This document shows positions 1-13,300 of a stretch of 64,000 nucleotides of DNA, piece by piece. The notes beneath the pieces are model-generated. The model saw only the letters and a list, made by a program, of their open reading frames with translations. It was not told the DNA's origin and did not search any database. A program made the translations under genes and the position numbers. Origin of the DNA: Phascolomyces articulosus (lineage: Eukaryota; Mucoromycota; Mucoromycetes; Mucorales; Lichtheimiaceae); contig JAIXMP010000034.1 of the NCBI GenBank assembly GCA_025677815.1, forward strand, positions 186,001 to 250,000, given 5' to 3'. Each line of letters opens with the position of its first letter. Within the stretch, counting starts at the first letter, position 1.

Positions 1-1420
1 GCGGCCAAACAAAAGAATTATTTAAATCTACATAAAGCCTTAAAGCAATAGATTCAGGATCAATAAGTAAACCATATAAATAGGTTTTAAACCAGTACTT
101 CTTCCAACTGTTTCCAATAGCTAAATATTATGGTATCATGACCATATGCTGGGGGATTGTCGTAGGATGCACAGCATTAGCCTCCAACTTTTATCAACTG
201 GCTACATTGAGATTCTTTGTTGGATTATTTCAAGGATGTAACATGATAGTGTAAGTTTATCTTATACATGAAAATATTCGACTTTATTTATATATCTTAT
301 AATCTGATGCATTATACTATCTTATTATAGCGCATATCTGATTATTAGTATTTTTTATCGTCGAAACGAACAAATGCTTTGGGTCACAGTAATGATGATA
401 TCCAATTTCACTGGGATGGCAGTCAGCGGGCTGTTGGGTTATGCAATTGGTTTCATGGATGGATTCGCTCATATACGTGCATGGAAATGGCTGATGATTA
501 TTTTTGGTCCCATTACCGGAATATGTGGCATTATTATATTTGTTTTTCTTCCAGACACACCTCATTCTCGATGGCTTCAACTTACTACAGAAGAAGAAGA
601 GCTAATGAATTCACGTATTCGTGATAATGGTACAGTCAAGACAAAGAAGATAAATTTTTCACACATTATGGAATCACTTACCGATGCAAGATTTTACTGT
701 TATGTACTTGCCAGTTTCTTTGCTGCCGCGCCAGTCGCATGTACAACACAATTCAGCTCGCAACTTATTCAGTTAATGGGATTTTCAGTAAGTGTATAAA
801 TAAATATAAAAAAAGAGCACCATTCCTTAACTTTATGTGTCATGTATTGATATATTATATAGAACCTGCATTCAGTATTGTTAAATATACCTACAGCTAT
901 TTCAACAATTTTACTTATATTTCTTGCGCTGTACTTGACTCAACGATTCCAACAAAATTATTACATAATTATATTTCTGTCCTTAACTACTGTACTTGGA
1001 ATACTTTTGTTGTGTGTTTTACCCGAAGGGCCTGTACAACTTATTGGTATATACCTTAGCAGCCCTGCTCCTGGTGCGGTTGTGTTTCAAGCAATAGTTG
1101 TCACTAATGTAATGGGATACACAAAACGTGTGTTTTATCTGGGAACGACTTCAAGTTTTTTTACTTTTGGTAACGTTGCTGGGCCCATTATTATGGGTAG
1201 TGCTGGTGCTCAGGAGCATTATTACCCTGCATTGGTGACATTTATCGTTTTCCTTGTATTATCAAGTTGTCTTATGTTTATCACTCGACAAATTAATGTT
1301 CAAGATAACTGTAAACGCGAAGAGATGGAACGACAAGGTCAGATACCTCCACCTCCCGCTCGTCGCGAAGAATTAGACTGGACAGATGGGATGGATTTGC
1401 ATTTCCGCTATCAATTGTAA
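1..1420 (+). CDS. MFS transporter, allantoate permease (Dal5/ACS) type, copy 1; 5' end outside window
   Basis: Membrane transporter of the major facilitator superfamily, anion:cation symporter branch, expected to import small organic anions such as allantoate-like compounds; the substrate is not determined here. Visible exons are 84-250, 331-787 and 863-1420, joined with GT-AG sites in consistent phase; bases 1-83 are intron. The encoded part begins at VLNQYFFQLF, runs through helices with LRFFVGLFQG, the loop RRNEQ, GLLGYAIGFMDG, the helix-6 region WKWLMIIFGPITGI, then FLPDTPHSRWL, and ends FRYQL after the family-typical D.TDGMDLHFRY tail. It aligns over its whole visible length, with identical intron phases, to the two paralogues at 3357-5257 and 6998-8845. 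The first about 90 codons lie upstream of the window. No frame lesion is seen in the visible part. Family assignment is confident, substrate is not. Confidence 0.88.
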
Positions 1421-3356
1421 AAAAAATTAACATCGACATATTGTATTCTATACACCCTATAATATTCAATAATATACCTACTACCTCTCCTTTTTTTTGC
1501 CCTTTTTAATTTCATATCACTATGTTAACTAACGTACCATTGTAACATAGAATAAATGCACTTCCTAAGATTGTTTATTTTGTTTATTTTATTGTTAGTT
1601 AATTAATAAATACTATAGGATTGAGGGCTAAGCATTTCAAGTTTTAAATTAAAATTAATGTGCAAGACCTAATTAGCTATAGAACGAGATTAATTGGTTG
1701 AGCATTGTCTATAATATGAGCTGCCCCATGAACTTCGAATCATATATATGAAACTATCAAAAATTGCTAATTATAAGCTAGTAACTTACAACGTTCATCC
1801 AAAGATGTTGTGTATTATTGGGAGAAATCTACCTTTTATATGTACATCATTCGCATATCATATTCTACGATAATATGACCAGTTTATTATTAATATTATT
1901 CAAAGCAATGCAAGACATCAACTTTATTCCTTTGTTTTGTTTAACAACTCTTTCTAACTATATAAAGTGAAAAATCTACGCATATAAAGGAAAAAAATAG
2001 AATTATGGGCCAATGATCGATGCAGATCTATACTTTTTGACCTATATGTATACACAGTCCGTTTCTCTTCTTTTTTTTTTTTTTTTTTTACCAAATTCTT
2101 TAATAAAATTAGATGGATCGTATACAACATCTGTATGCTAATAAAGACACCTAACTTTGAAGTGCTACCTTACCTCATTATATTTCTCAAATGAATCTCT
2201 TCTCATTCTCTCGATGCAAGATACGTACATGTATTAGTATTTTTTTTTTGTAGACTGTGTACAAAAAAAAACCACGAAAGAGAGCCTTTTCACTGTCACT
2301 TTTTTGAATATGCAGAAGATTCTTAATGAATTGGTAATTTTCGGCTTATAATTTTAAGTGTTGATATACCACTTTATCAAAGTCAAATCCTTCCGTTAGA
2401 ATGCATAGACTTTACGCCTATTCATCTTTACAGAAGATATGCAATAACAAATAGTCACAAGGAGTTCACAACAAATATGTAACGCCCATAATAATCAAGG
2501 AGTAAGCTACGTGTTATGATTCAGATTTATAATCATAAAAAAGTGAAGTTTTTAACGTACACATATATACAGCTATTAAAATAAAATATACTTTACTACC
2601 AATGTCACATTTTCTCAAAACTTCGCCTCCAGTAAACAGAAGTTCGGAATTTCCATGGGTATAAAACAGTGAGGACTATTTGTGTTTCTTGTGTTGATTA
2701 CCGCAACGAGCACTATCTATTACTACATTTAAAAACATTTAGTAGGTTTGTTATATAGAGTTTGAGTATTCTTTGCAGTATATATTAAAAATAACATAGA
2801 GCAACTGATCAATCACTTCCACCATCAGTCTTCTTACTGTCATAGCTCGTAATAAACGATACTTGCCATTTTTTATGCGTGCCAAACACTAATGTTTATC
2901 TATTTTACTTATTTGTAAACTCAATTATGAGTCCTTCCTGGCTATTGATATACTTCACTAGTATTTTTTTAAGAATTTCAATTTTCGAGACTTTTTACAT
3001 TACTTTTAAATAGTAATTGGACATTGCTGCTACGTTTACATAATAGTCTATTTATAGGCAGGCACGTAAAACATAATTCATTTCTCTAAATTCTTGTGAG
3101 GTTTCCAAACAGTCATGAATCACCACCTTATTTTTATTTACTGTCTACTATCGACAGAAACCAAGGACTGAGTTACTAGAGCGTATAAATAAACTCATGC
3201 AAAAAAAAAAAAAAAAACGTTGGCGTCCATTGGATCACCCTATTGCAGATAAAACATAATAACTGAGTCTTTTTTTTACGCCCAATCTATTCTTTTTGTT
3301 TTTGTTTTAGAAGTTCCTCAAACTGAAGAATTTTAAAAATACATACAATAGTGGCA
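1421..3356. other. intergenic, AT-rich
   Basis: Spacer of 1.9 kb between MFS copies 1 and 2. It holds the 3' flank of copy 1 and the promoter of copy 2, with several T and A homopolymers (around 2070-2090 and 3200-3217). I see no RNA gene, coherent reading frame or repeat copy in it. Confidence 0.6.
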
Positions 3357-5257
3357 ATGGAAGCAAAAAGGTAATGAAGATAACGATACTCGAAAAGAGC
3401 TGTGTAATTCGCACCTTACTTAACGTCAATTTCTTTTTGTTACTACAATCAAGACAGGATTCAGAAAAAGCAAATGAAACAAACACAGTCAATAGTCAAG
3501 AGGATGGTGATAAAGATTATGATAAAGTGGCCGATAAAAGACTTGCAAAAAGAATTGCTTGGTTAATGATACCTCTATTAAGTACATTGCAAGCGCTTGA
3601 TGTAAATTACCTGTTATTGTTATTCGTACCTGGGACAGATATTTTCTTTTTATTTATTACATCGAACTCATATTAATGCACCATCATTTATTATTATATC
3701 ACAGTTGATCAATAGTTTCACACTTAACTATAGTTCCGTTCTTGGTTTATTTAATGATATAAATCTTACCAATGAGGAATTTGGCTTGGCTGGCTCATTC
3801 ACTTTTATTGGAATGCTAGTGACACAGGTATGTAAAATTGATTTATATTCAACACTTTCAAAGTGTATATTTGAGATTAACTAATAAACTATCCATATGA
3901 ATAGATTTTAAATCAGTACTTTTTTCAACGGTTCCCAATAGCTAAATATTATGGCGTGATGGTTTTTTGTTGGGGAGTCACTTCAGCATGTACAGCATTA
4001 GCATCCAACTTTTATCAACTGGCTATACTGAGATTTTTCGTTGGAGTTTTCCAAGGATGTAATTTGATAGCGTAAGTATATATTACATTTCTATAAAAAA
4101 AACATATCATAAAAAAACTAATAATAGTAATAACATACATTTATTCGAATACTGTCGTATATAGACATTTTCTAATTATCGGCATGTTTTTTCGACGAAA
4201 CGAACAGACGCTTTGGGTCACAATAATGATAGCTTCCAACTACACTGGGATGGCACTCAGCGGACTGCTGGGTTATGCAGTTGGTTTTATGGATGGATTT
4301 GCTCATATGCATGCATGGAAATGGTTAATGATCATTTTTGGATCCATTACCGGAATTTTAGGTGTCTTCGTGTTTGTACTTCTTCCAGATACACCTCATT
4401 CTCGCTGGCTTCGACTTTCAGGTGAAGAAATAGAGCTCATGAATTCACGTATCCGAGACAATGGGACAGTCAAGACGGAGAAAATGAATTTTGCACATAT
4501 TAAAGAATCGCTTGTTGATATACGCTTTTATTGTTATATGATTGCTGGCATCTTGAATACCATGCCAATTGCATGTACAACACAATTCAGTTCGCAACTT
4601 ATTAAGTTGATGGGATTCTCAGTAAGTAAATAGATATAATTCATGAGATAGTAATACCTTTCCTTAACATTATGTGTCATGCATTGATACATTATATAGA
4701 ATCTGCATTCAGTATTGTTGAATATACCAATAGCTGTCACAACTATCTTACTCATATTTTTTGCACTCTATCTAAACCAACGATTCCAACAAAGTTATTA
4801 TATATTCATATTTTTGTCCTTGATTAGTATGGTTGGAATACTTTTGCTATGCGTGTTACCCGAAGGGCCTGCGGAGCTCATTGGTATATTCCTTAGCAGT
4901 ACTGCTCCTGGAGCGGTGATATTTCAAGCGATCATTGTCAATAATATAATAGGATATACAAAGCGAGTGTTTTTTCTTGGAACAGCAGCAGCCTTTTACA
5001 CTGCTGGTAATGCTGTTGGACCCATCATTATTGGTAGTACCAATGCTCAAGAGCATTACTATCCAGCCTTAATAGCATTTATCATTTTCATTGGATCGGG
5101 ATGTTCTCTTATGTTCTTTATTCGACAGATGAATGTACGTGATAATAATAAGCGAGATAAATTAGAGCGTCAAGGTCAATTACCTCCACTCCCGGCGCGT
5201 CGTGAAGAGTTGGATTGGACGGATGGAATGGATCTACATTTTCGTTATCGTTTGTAA
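3357..5257 (+). CDS. MFS transporter, allantoate permease (Dal5/ACS) type, copy 2
   Basis: Complete paralogue, 488 residues in six exons: 3357-3370, 3454-3601, 3705-3827, 3905-4071, 4165-4621 and 4700-5257. All five introns are GT-AG and phases agree. The first exon carries only MEAK plus two bases of the next codon; the ATG at 3357 was chosen because it splices cleanly to the hydrophilic N-terminus before RLAKRIAWLMIPLL (helix 1). Family marks are LRFFVGVFQG, the cytoplasmic RRNEQ loop, GLLGYAVGFMDG, WKWLMIIFGSITGI, LLPDTPHSRWL and the C-terminal HFRYRL. A standard fungal ACS helix-1 motif, LDRxNIGNA, is here changed to LDLINSFTLNY. It shares intron sites 2-5 with the other copies, which supports tandem duplication. 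Substrate is unknown; the family takes up anionic nitrogen or vitamin compounds at the plasma membrane. Confidence 0.9.
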
Positions 5258-5547
5258 TTTTTTATTATTTTGTGAAAACCCATATCCCAAAAAACAGACC
5301 GTTCCGCAATTTTAATATATATTATACTCTATTGTTATGTTTTTTTAATATACTTTTTAATGTAACTATTATTAAATCAAATGTCATATGGATGCTTTTT
5401 TTATATAACTATATGCGTGAAAAAAAAATCGAGTGTCGAGATATAGAAACAAAAGATGAGGGAAAGGTAGATGGAATGTAATAGCAATAAAAATTAAAAT
5501 AGATGATATGCTTGTATGAGAGAAAGAAAAACGGATGAAATGATAAC

Positions 5548-6394
5548 TTAATCTTGAACAGCATCTGTCAAGATAATCTCTTGTTCCAGATTTGAAAAGA
5601 TATCAATACCAGATTCAAGTGAATCAATAAGGATAGGTAATTGTGAGGCATTGAATGTTGGTTCCTATATAATTCCCATGGATACAGTGTTAAAATCATC
5701 ATTGATCACATCCCGATTCTTATTCCTCCACCCATAACTAACAGAATTTTCTTTTATATATATACCTGTCTAATCTTATCCAAATCTGAACCAAACGCGC
5801 GAGTAATTTGGCCCATATAATGATCTCTGAATTTTGGTTTTGATGCAGGTTTTTTTATCCGTTCTTCATCCTCTTCCTCCTTTTCTTCTTGTTCTGAAGA
5901 GTTACCTTCCTCGTCTTCACTCATGGCATCTATATTATCTTCCTCTTTTTCTTCATCCTCAATTTCACTATCGTCACTACCAGCTTCAAGTTCTTTCACA
6001 ATATCGTCGAGTCCATTGGGATCCATTTCCTCATCGAGATTGTCGAATAAATCATTTCCTGCAATGTCTATATCAAAATGGACGTGAATATTTCTTCTTG
6101 ACACTTTGGATATTTGTGTTATTACTAATATTCGTTTATTTTTTCTTTTTTTCTTACCTTGAATATCATTGGAAATGAGATCGTCCTCCTATAATAGCAT
6201 AACAAAATAATAATCAGTTTTATTTTTTTATTTTTGGAAAGGAAATCAAGATCTTTTGATCAAAAGAGATCAGAATAACATACAGGTATAAGATCGGGTG
6301 AAGATTTGGGTATCGCTGTATGTTTTTGTTTTTTATTTTGTTTCTTTGCCACGTTTGATTGTTGTCGTTTCTGTCCTGCTTTTGCTTTTGCCAT
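5548..6394 (-). CDS. RSA3: ribosome assembly protein 3 (Rsa3)
   Basis: Nucleolar factor of 60S pre-ribosome assembly. Four exons on the minus strand: 6284-6394, 6158-6188, 5766-6103 and 5548-5664, GT-AG throughout, giving 198 residues. The N-terminus is lysine-rich and nuclear-signal-like (MAKAKAGQKRQQ...KKQNKKQK). The middle is a long acidic tract (EIEDEEKEEDNID, EEKEEEDEE). The C-terminus carries the Rsa3 signature: YMGQITRAFGSDLDKIRQ, then NASQLPILIDSLESG, split by the last intron exactly after RQ. The length is close to the yeast protein. The gene sits in reverse between two MFS paralogues, so it was either engulfed by their duplication or predates it. Its start is 603 bp from the MFS copy 3 start, divergently. 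The 31-nt exon 2 is easily missed by gene callers. Confidence 0.88.
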
Positions 6395-6997
6395 TGTATG
6401 TTATAGTGAAAAAAAAAGTTTAACAAAAAAAAACCTTTAACTATGCTGGTGATTGCTGAGTTTCTTCCACTAGCAAGCAGGTTTCTGGCTGTTTAAGCTT
6501 TTTGATAATATTCAGCATCGAATTAAGTGGTTATTATATATATCAACGGTTATCTTCTTTTGATGGAATTGGCCTTTATTTTTTTTTATTCCTGGTCGTT
6601 ATCTTTACGATATTAATTCCATATTTTCTCACGTGCTCTATTCGGCAGATAATATGAATAAATGTTGAGTCGAAAAAAAATAGGAGCATAAAGAAAGAAT
6701 TATTATGCATCCCTTTGATCAACATCGTGCAGAAAAACCAAACTTTTCAAGTCGCTCAACCTTTTTCTTTTCTGTTTCTTTTCTTTTACATGTTCATCGA
6801 ACTAGCAAGTTTAAAATAATACATATATAAAAACGTAATAATGGAAGAGAAAAAGTAACTGAGTCAACAATGGCTAAATATGAAACATTACTTGTATAAA
6901 AAAGAAAAAGGGATCCGTATTGTTTATTAATATATGTCTTTATAATTATTTTTAATAAAGGTTTGATGGAGAGGAAGCAAATAATAGCACGGTTTAA
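6395..6997. promoter_or_regulatory. divergent intergenic region RSA3 / MFS copy 3
   Basis: The 603 bp between the start codons of two divergent genes must hold both promoters. It is AT-rich and contains a CACGTG palindrome near 6632, a common fungal bHLH site, but no function can be shown from sequence. Confidence 0.4.
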
Positions 6998-8845
6998 ATG
7001 GAACAGCAAGGCAATGATGAGAAATATGATGAAGACGCTGATCGACGACTTGCAAGAAAACTAGCTTGGTTAACAATACCTCTATTAAGTGTAATCCAAA
7101 TCCTTGGGGTAATAAACTTCTTTAGAGCATAAACTACCAGCAGTATATGTTTTTTTTTGAAAGATGCTCTAAATACTTTTTATATAGTTTATTGATAAAT
7201 TTATACTGAATTACGGTGCAGTACTTGGTCTATTTGAAGATACTCATCTCACATCGCAAGAGTTTGGTTTATCTGGTTCTTTCTTTTTTATTGGAATGTT
7301 TATAACCCAGGTGAATATTTTCATGATGATCCAACAGATGGATATCATATGCCGATTACTATCTAACAGTAATACTATTTTATTACGTGTATCTTTTTTA
7401 TATATGTAGATTTCAAATCAATACTTTTTACAAAGCTGTAGAATAGCTAAATACTTTGGCGCTATGTCTATTTGTTGGGGAGTTGCTATAGGATGTACAG
7501 CATTAGCGTCTAATTTTCGCCAATTGGCAGCACTAAGGTTTTTAGTTGGTTTTTTTCAAGGATCCAGTACAGTTTCGTATGTATAATATTATAGTCTGTT
7601 CAATTGAACCTTTTCATCTTTATCTTTCGGAAATTATATTATTGAATCAATTGTGGTATACATTTTTGTGTCATTATTATAATTATTACTTTCAATGATA
7701 GAACTTATGTAATTATCGGGATGTTTTTTCGCCGAAATGAACAAATATTTTGGATCACATTAATGATGATTTTCAATTTTATTGGCATGGCTGTCAGCGG
7801 TTTATTGGGTTATACCATTGGTTTCATGGATGGACTTGCTCATCTACGTGCATGGAAATGGCTGATGATCATTTTTGGTCCCATTACAAGTATATGTGGG
7901 ATTCTCGTGTTTGTATTTCTTCCAGATACTCCTAGATCACGATGGCTTCAATTGACGGAAGAAGAAAAAGAGCTCATGAATTCACGTATTCGAGATAATG
8001 GCACAGTCAAGACAGATAAAGTAGACTTTGCACAAATAAGAGAAGCACTCAGTGATGTGCGCTACTATTACTACTCTCTTGCTTTTTTCTTTATCTCTAT
8101 GCCAGTTGCTTGTACAACGCAGTTTAGCTCACAGCTTATTAAATCAATGGGTTTCTCGGTAGGTAAACATTTATAATTATAATTATTATAATAATATTCT
8201 ATTAAATGTATAAAAATGGGAAAGTATATCATGGTTTTTTTATTAATCAACCTTTTGTCGATGATGTACCTTATTTATTATGTATAGAACCTTAATTCGG
8301 TACTAATGAATGTACCCATTGCGATTACAACAATGTTACTCGTCTATCTTGGATTATTCCTAGTTCAAAGATTTCATCAAATTTATTATACAACCATGCT
8401 TCTGTCGCTCATTACTTTGGTTGGTGTGTTTCTCTTATGTGTACTACCTGTAGGACCTATACAGCTATTAGGTATATTTCTCAGTAATCCTGCTCCCATT
8501 GCGGTGATACTTGAGGCATCGGTGGTAAATAATGTAATGGGATATACAAAACGTGTTTTTTATTTGGGAACGTTCATGTTGTGTTATACTCTTGGTAATG
8601 TGGTTGGACCCATCATTCTTGGTAGTACCAGTGCGTACAACCATTATTATCCAGCACTGGTGGCTTTTATGGCGTTTCTTGGAATAGCATGTTGTTTGGT
8701 ACTTATCATTCGAAGAATCAGCCTGGGAAAGAATCGTAAACGAGAAGAACTTGAGCAACATGGACAGATACCTCCACCTCCAGATCGACGTGAAGACCTA
8801 GACTGGACTGATGAAATGGATTTACATTTCCGTTACCGTTTGTAA
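6998..8845 (+). CDS. MFS transporter, allantoate permease (Dal5/ACS) type, copy 3
   Basis: Complete paralogue, 471 residues in five exons: 6998-7108, 7188-7310, 7410-7576, 7702-8158 and 8288-8845, all GT-AG with the same phases as copies 1 and 2. The start MEQQGNDEKYDED lies in one exon with helix 1, so the small first exon and intron of copy 2 are absent here. The typical regions are present: LRFLVGFFQG, RRNEQ, GLLGYTIGFMDG, WKWLMIIFGPITSI, FLPDTPRSRWL and the HFRYRL end. Helix 1 reads ILGFIDKFILNY in place of the usual LDRxNIGNA. Exons 2-5 have exactly the lengths of their counterparts in copy 2 (123, 167, 457 and 558 nt), so the family expanded without indels in these exons. Substrate unknown. 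Confidence 0.9.
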
Positions 8846-10370
8846 GAAGTGAACACTACATCTAAAATATTTATTAATTTTTAGACCTATTACTGTATCA
8901 AACTTTGTATACCCTGTTTTCGAATTATACCTTTTTTATAACAATTAATTGACATATAATACAACCGTATAATATGTAAATCTACTTTGTCTAATAAGAT
9001 TAGTTCCTACATTTGGAACAGAAATCTTGATTATTATACGAAAAGATTTCCTAATATATCGTAATAATTATCAATTATTTATTTATTATCGCATTGTTTT
9101 ATTTCTATTATTACTCATCATAATAGCGTCGTTGTTCAATATGTTGTAGTATAATTCTAGATTTTGACCTATAAATAATAATGTCATTTATGCCAAGTAT
9201 ATGGGTAGATGAGCGGGAATAGTTTTGTAGTTCTAGAACTTGTTAACAACAAGATCATCATCCTCGTCGTCATTCTTTCTAAAAGATCTGACGAAAATAA
9301 TACAGAATACCTTTGTTATAAATATGTGGCGCCCATTTAAAAGCGTGCTGTAACAAATACGGAGACTCGTGTGGACATCTTTAATTAAACTTTTTGGGGG
9401 GGGGAGTTACTGATATATAACAAACATTCCTTCTTGTTTGAATGATGATATAATATAGATATATAAACAGATAGAAAAATCACCTTATCGTTCATCATAT
9501 ATAAAAATCACCAAACATCATAATTCTATAATGTTCATTTACCACGTTTCAAGTATAAGTATATATCATAAAAAAAAATGAGGCTGTTTTAAAGAAGAAG
9601 AACCAACCTTAAAAGAAAATCGATCGAGTCACCTTGTACAACCTTAAAAGCACGCGGTTCCCTTTCTTTGAAAAACTCAGTTGGGGTATTCCATCCAATG
9701 AAGTAAAATTCATTAGATTACAAACAGTCTAATATATATAATTAATGGCGATGATGATCCTTCTTAATTCTTAATATTGAATTTGTTATTGTTGTTTTTG
9801 GGGGATAAAAGACTAGATCACCAATTTCTACTTTGTTCCTTCTTATATATCATTTGATACTCTAGATATAAATAAAAAGCCCTTCCAAAGATAAATAATA
9901 AATGAGTATGATTAAATAAATAGAAGTGAAAATAAAACGGATCTGTTTGGGCCAAAAGATTGGTATTTTTTTTTTGAACGGGTGCTACGTCAAACAAAAA
10001 CGTCAATGTATCATGTGCAAGTTTTATTTTTTTTTATATTTTTTAAAAAAACCCGCACGTCCTTTTTTCTCTTCTTTTCTTCTTCTACTTCTTGTTTTAT
10101 ATACTTCTTTAAAACTGGTTTTTTTCATATTAGGCGCGGGTAGATAAAGAAGAAAAAGAAACTCGTCTTCGCGACCTTTTATTAATATACCCTAATAAAT
10201 TATCCCCTTAACTTGAATCTTTTTCTCCTTTTCTTTGGGCTACTTGCATATGCAGCCCATTCTTTTTTTTAAAAAAAAAATCATAATATAAACAATAACA
10301 AATACCCTTTCTCAGCCTCATCACTCGTCGTAAATATTCGATTGAAATATAACAACAAACCTATTAAACG
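8846..10370. other. intergenic
   Basis: 1.5 kb between MFS copy 3 and the RasGEF gene. AT-rich, with a G9 run near 9396-9404 and several A/T homopolymers (10261-10280). It presumably carries the promoter and a CT-rich 5' leader of the RasGEF gene. No RNA gene or coding signal seen. Confidence 0.55.
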
Positions 10371-13300
10371 ATGGAATCTTTAGATGACCGACCAGTATCA
10401 CCGTGGACCAGGACAATGGACCGCCTTTATAATATATCACCCACTGAAAATAATGCTTCAAGGTAAGATTTTATAAAAGTGCTACGCGCATATTTTTTTT
10501 TTTTACCTCAGTTAAAACAAGTTGTCTATAGATCTCTCAAACGCAGATGAAATAAAAAAAAAAAAAAAAAAAAAACTAAATATCCTTTTTCGTTTCTTCT
10601 TTCTTTCTCCCATTTTTATTCTTTCTTTCTCCTTAAAACAATAGTGGCAACAACGATAACGCCACAACAAACGATATGTTACGATTCAACAAAAATAAAA
10701 CCAACCACCATAACCATCATAACCACCACCATCAAAACGGTGTTGAAAACGACCAATATATGAATGCCACTGCAATGACAACAGACATTCCACTTCCACA
10801 AGAAACCGCCATTCCAGGTCCACGTCGAAAACGAAACAATTCTCTCATTCCACCTGAACTTATGAATGACAACAGTGAAGGTGGCCGAGAACGAGCTGCT
10901 CTTGCTACTGTATTTGGTGTCCGTGAGTATACAGAATCCAAAATATTTTGGGAAAAACAAGTAGCAGCATATTATCAACCTTCCACAAGTACAACCACAG
11001 CCGCTTCGGATGATGTTGCAACCACCATCACATCGACAACAGCCAGTGGAGGTCATGCTACAACAACAGCACCGAGTATAGGAGGGGATGATGGATTTGT
11101 TTCTATTACAAGTCGATCCGTTGTAAGTAACGCGATCCCTTCTTCCTCTTCACAACAAACACCTACACCCAGTACAAGTGTGCATCATAATAATAAGCAA
11201 ACAATATCCACATTTGTGGATTCAGCATTTGAAAATGTTGGGAATCGTGCGGCCACACCCATGGACCCAACCGCACATTCACGTAATACGAAATCATCCA
11301 ACACAAGGCCTACGGTAGAATTTAGTCTACCCGATATTCCCGTCGTCAGTAAATTTAGTGATTTATTTGATGATACTGCATTCAAGTCACCTATACCACG
11401 CATGATCAAGGATAGAAAGCAACAACAACCAAGGCCTGTATCATATACCTCTTCCATATTTGAAAACGATCCATCAAATTATCATGAACTTGCCTCCATT
11501 CCACCTTCGATTACATCCGAAAAACGACATTATGATCATAATGCCATTGCTCCTCCTTTGGTATTTATTGGCTATCCTCCTGCTATTTTTGACTTGTTAA
11601 CATCCGACGAAGATGAACGAATTATTATTTGGGGTCTTGATCCACAAGTTTTATCTGCTTCTATGGCGACCACTTCTGCCGCAGGCAAAAAATTATCATT
11701 CGACAGTTCGACTCCAGCAGCATCGACTCCCGCATTGACAACGCCCTCACTTGCATCCGTTCAATCTGTCCCCAACAGTATTAAGGGATTCTCATCCAAC
11801 ACAACCACAGCCACATCCACTGCCTCTGATTCAAATAACAGCAATAATAATAGTAAATCGCGTATCAAACCGCGATGGTCTAGTCAATTTTTATCTGAAA
11901 AATTGAGTAAAACGTCCCTTCCTTTGATAAGTAAAAGTAAACAACATTTGCAACGGTATGGAACACCGGTGCCTTCATCGGATGGAATGATGGATGACCA
12001 TGGATATAAGGAAAAAAGTGGATCCATGTTGTTTAAATTCGGTCGTAGACATGGTAATCATAAACGAGAAAAACGAGTTGCTGCTACTATGGAAGATGAT
12101 CAACGATCTGTTCAATCCGTGGATGTTCCTAAAGTCATTGAAGCTGCTACAGTTGAAAAACTTGTTGAAAAGTTGACAATTTCATTAGGTAACGAAATAT
12201 ATGGGATCAGAAAAAAAATATGCAGAGTGGGAATAAAATTGAAAATCAGGGTGACCGGAGGTAAACAAGGATGACAGATATTTAACAAACAAGTTTTTTT
12301 TTATACATATAGATTATACATTGATGACCGACTTTTTCTTGACTTATCGTACATTTATTTCTCCCGCTCAATTGTGTAAACTACTTATCCTTCGATTCCG
12401 ATGGGGTCTAGAATGTGATCAAGAAGATCGCCGCATTGTTCGTATAAGGTAAAAAACAAAGCAAATGGATTGCGTATTGTTGGAAAAAATGAAGCATGAA
12501 ACTAAAATGAATGGGGGGGGACTCTTTATAGAACATTTGTGGTAATGCGACATTGGTTATTAAATTATTTTGTACATGACTTTATCCCTTCGCGCGATTT
12601 ACGTATCACTCTTACTTCGTTCCTGAACGCTTTACCCTACCATCCACTGGTGAAACATTCCCCCCGAGACCAACGGATTGTGAAAAGTTTAAAACGTGTA
12701 GTTCGACGATTGAAAAAAGTATATTATCTTCGATCTGCTGAATCCGATCGTGTAAAAGTGATTGCTCCACCTCCGCCTACAGAAGAACAAGAACGTGTGG
12801 AAGAAATGGTTCGTGCCAAATTAGCCCAAAGTCCTATTCGACGAAAAACAGCCCTTGTTAGTAGTGTCAATATCAGTGATCGACATCATGGAAATATGGC
12901 TGTGCAAGATACTGGATCTGCACCTGTCGTGGTTATTGGTAGCGTACGCAATGCTTCAAAAAGTCCCTCTGGTATGGAAATATCACGTACATCCACACCC
13001 AATAGTGCTGCTATGCCACCTCCTAGAGGTGGAAGTCCTCAACAACAACAGCAGCATCAACAACATCAGATCCGACGTAATATTTCGACAGCATCCATTT
13101 CACGCTTTGGTAAAAATAGTAAACAACAGGATATTGAAGCTGTTAAGGCATCATATATGCGACGGATGGAACAACAAAAGAAAGCCATGGATATGCAACA
13201 ACATGATACCGCTACTATCCCTGTTGGACCTACAACAGATACCATGTCATGTCAATCAAGTGTGATGACGGATGATTCATTGGAAAGTGCCATTTCACCT

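Noticed and set aside
10679..11056. Cys-rich frame on - opposite the RasGEF exon
   Set aside because: Shadow of His/Thr-rich coding sequence on the other strand.
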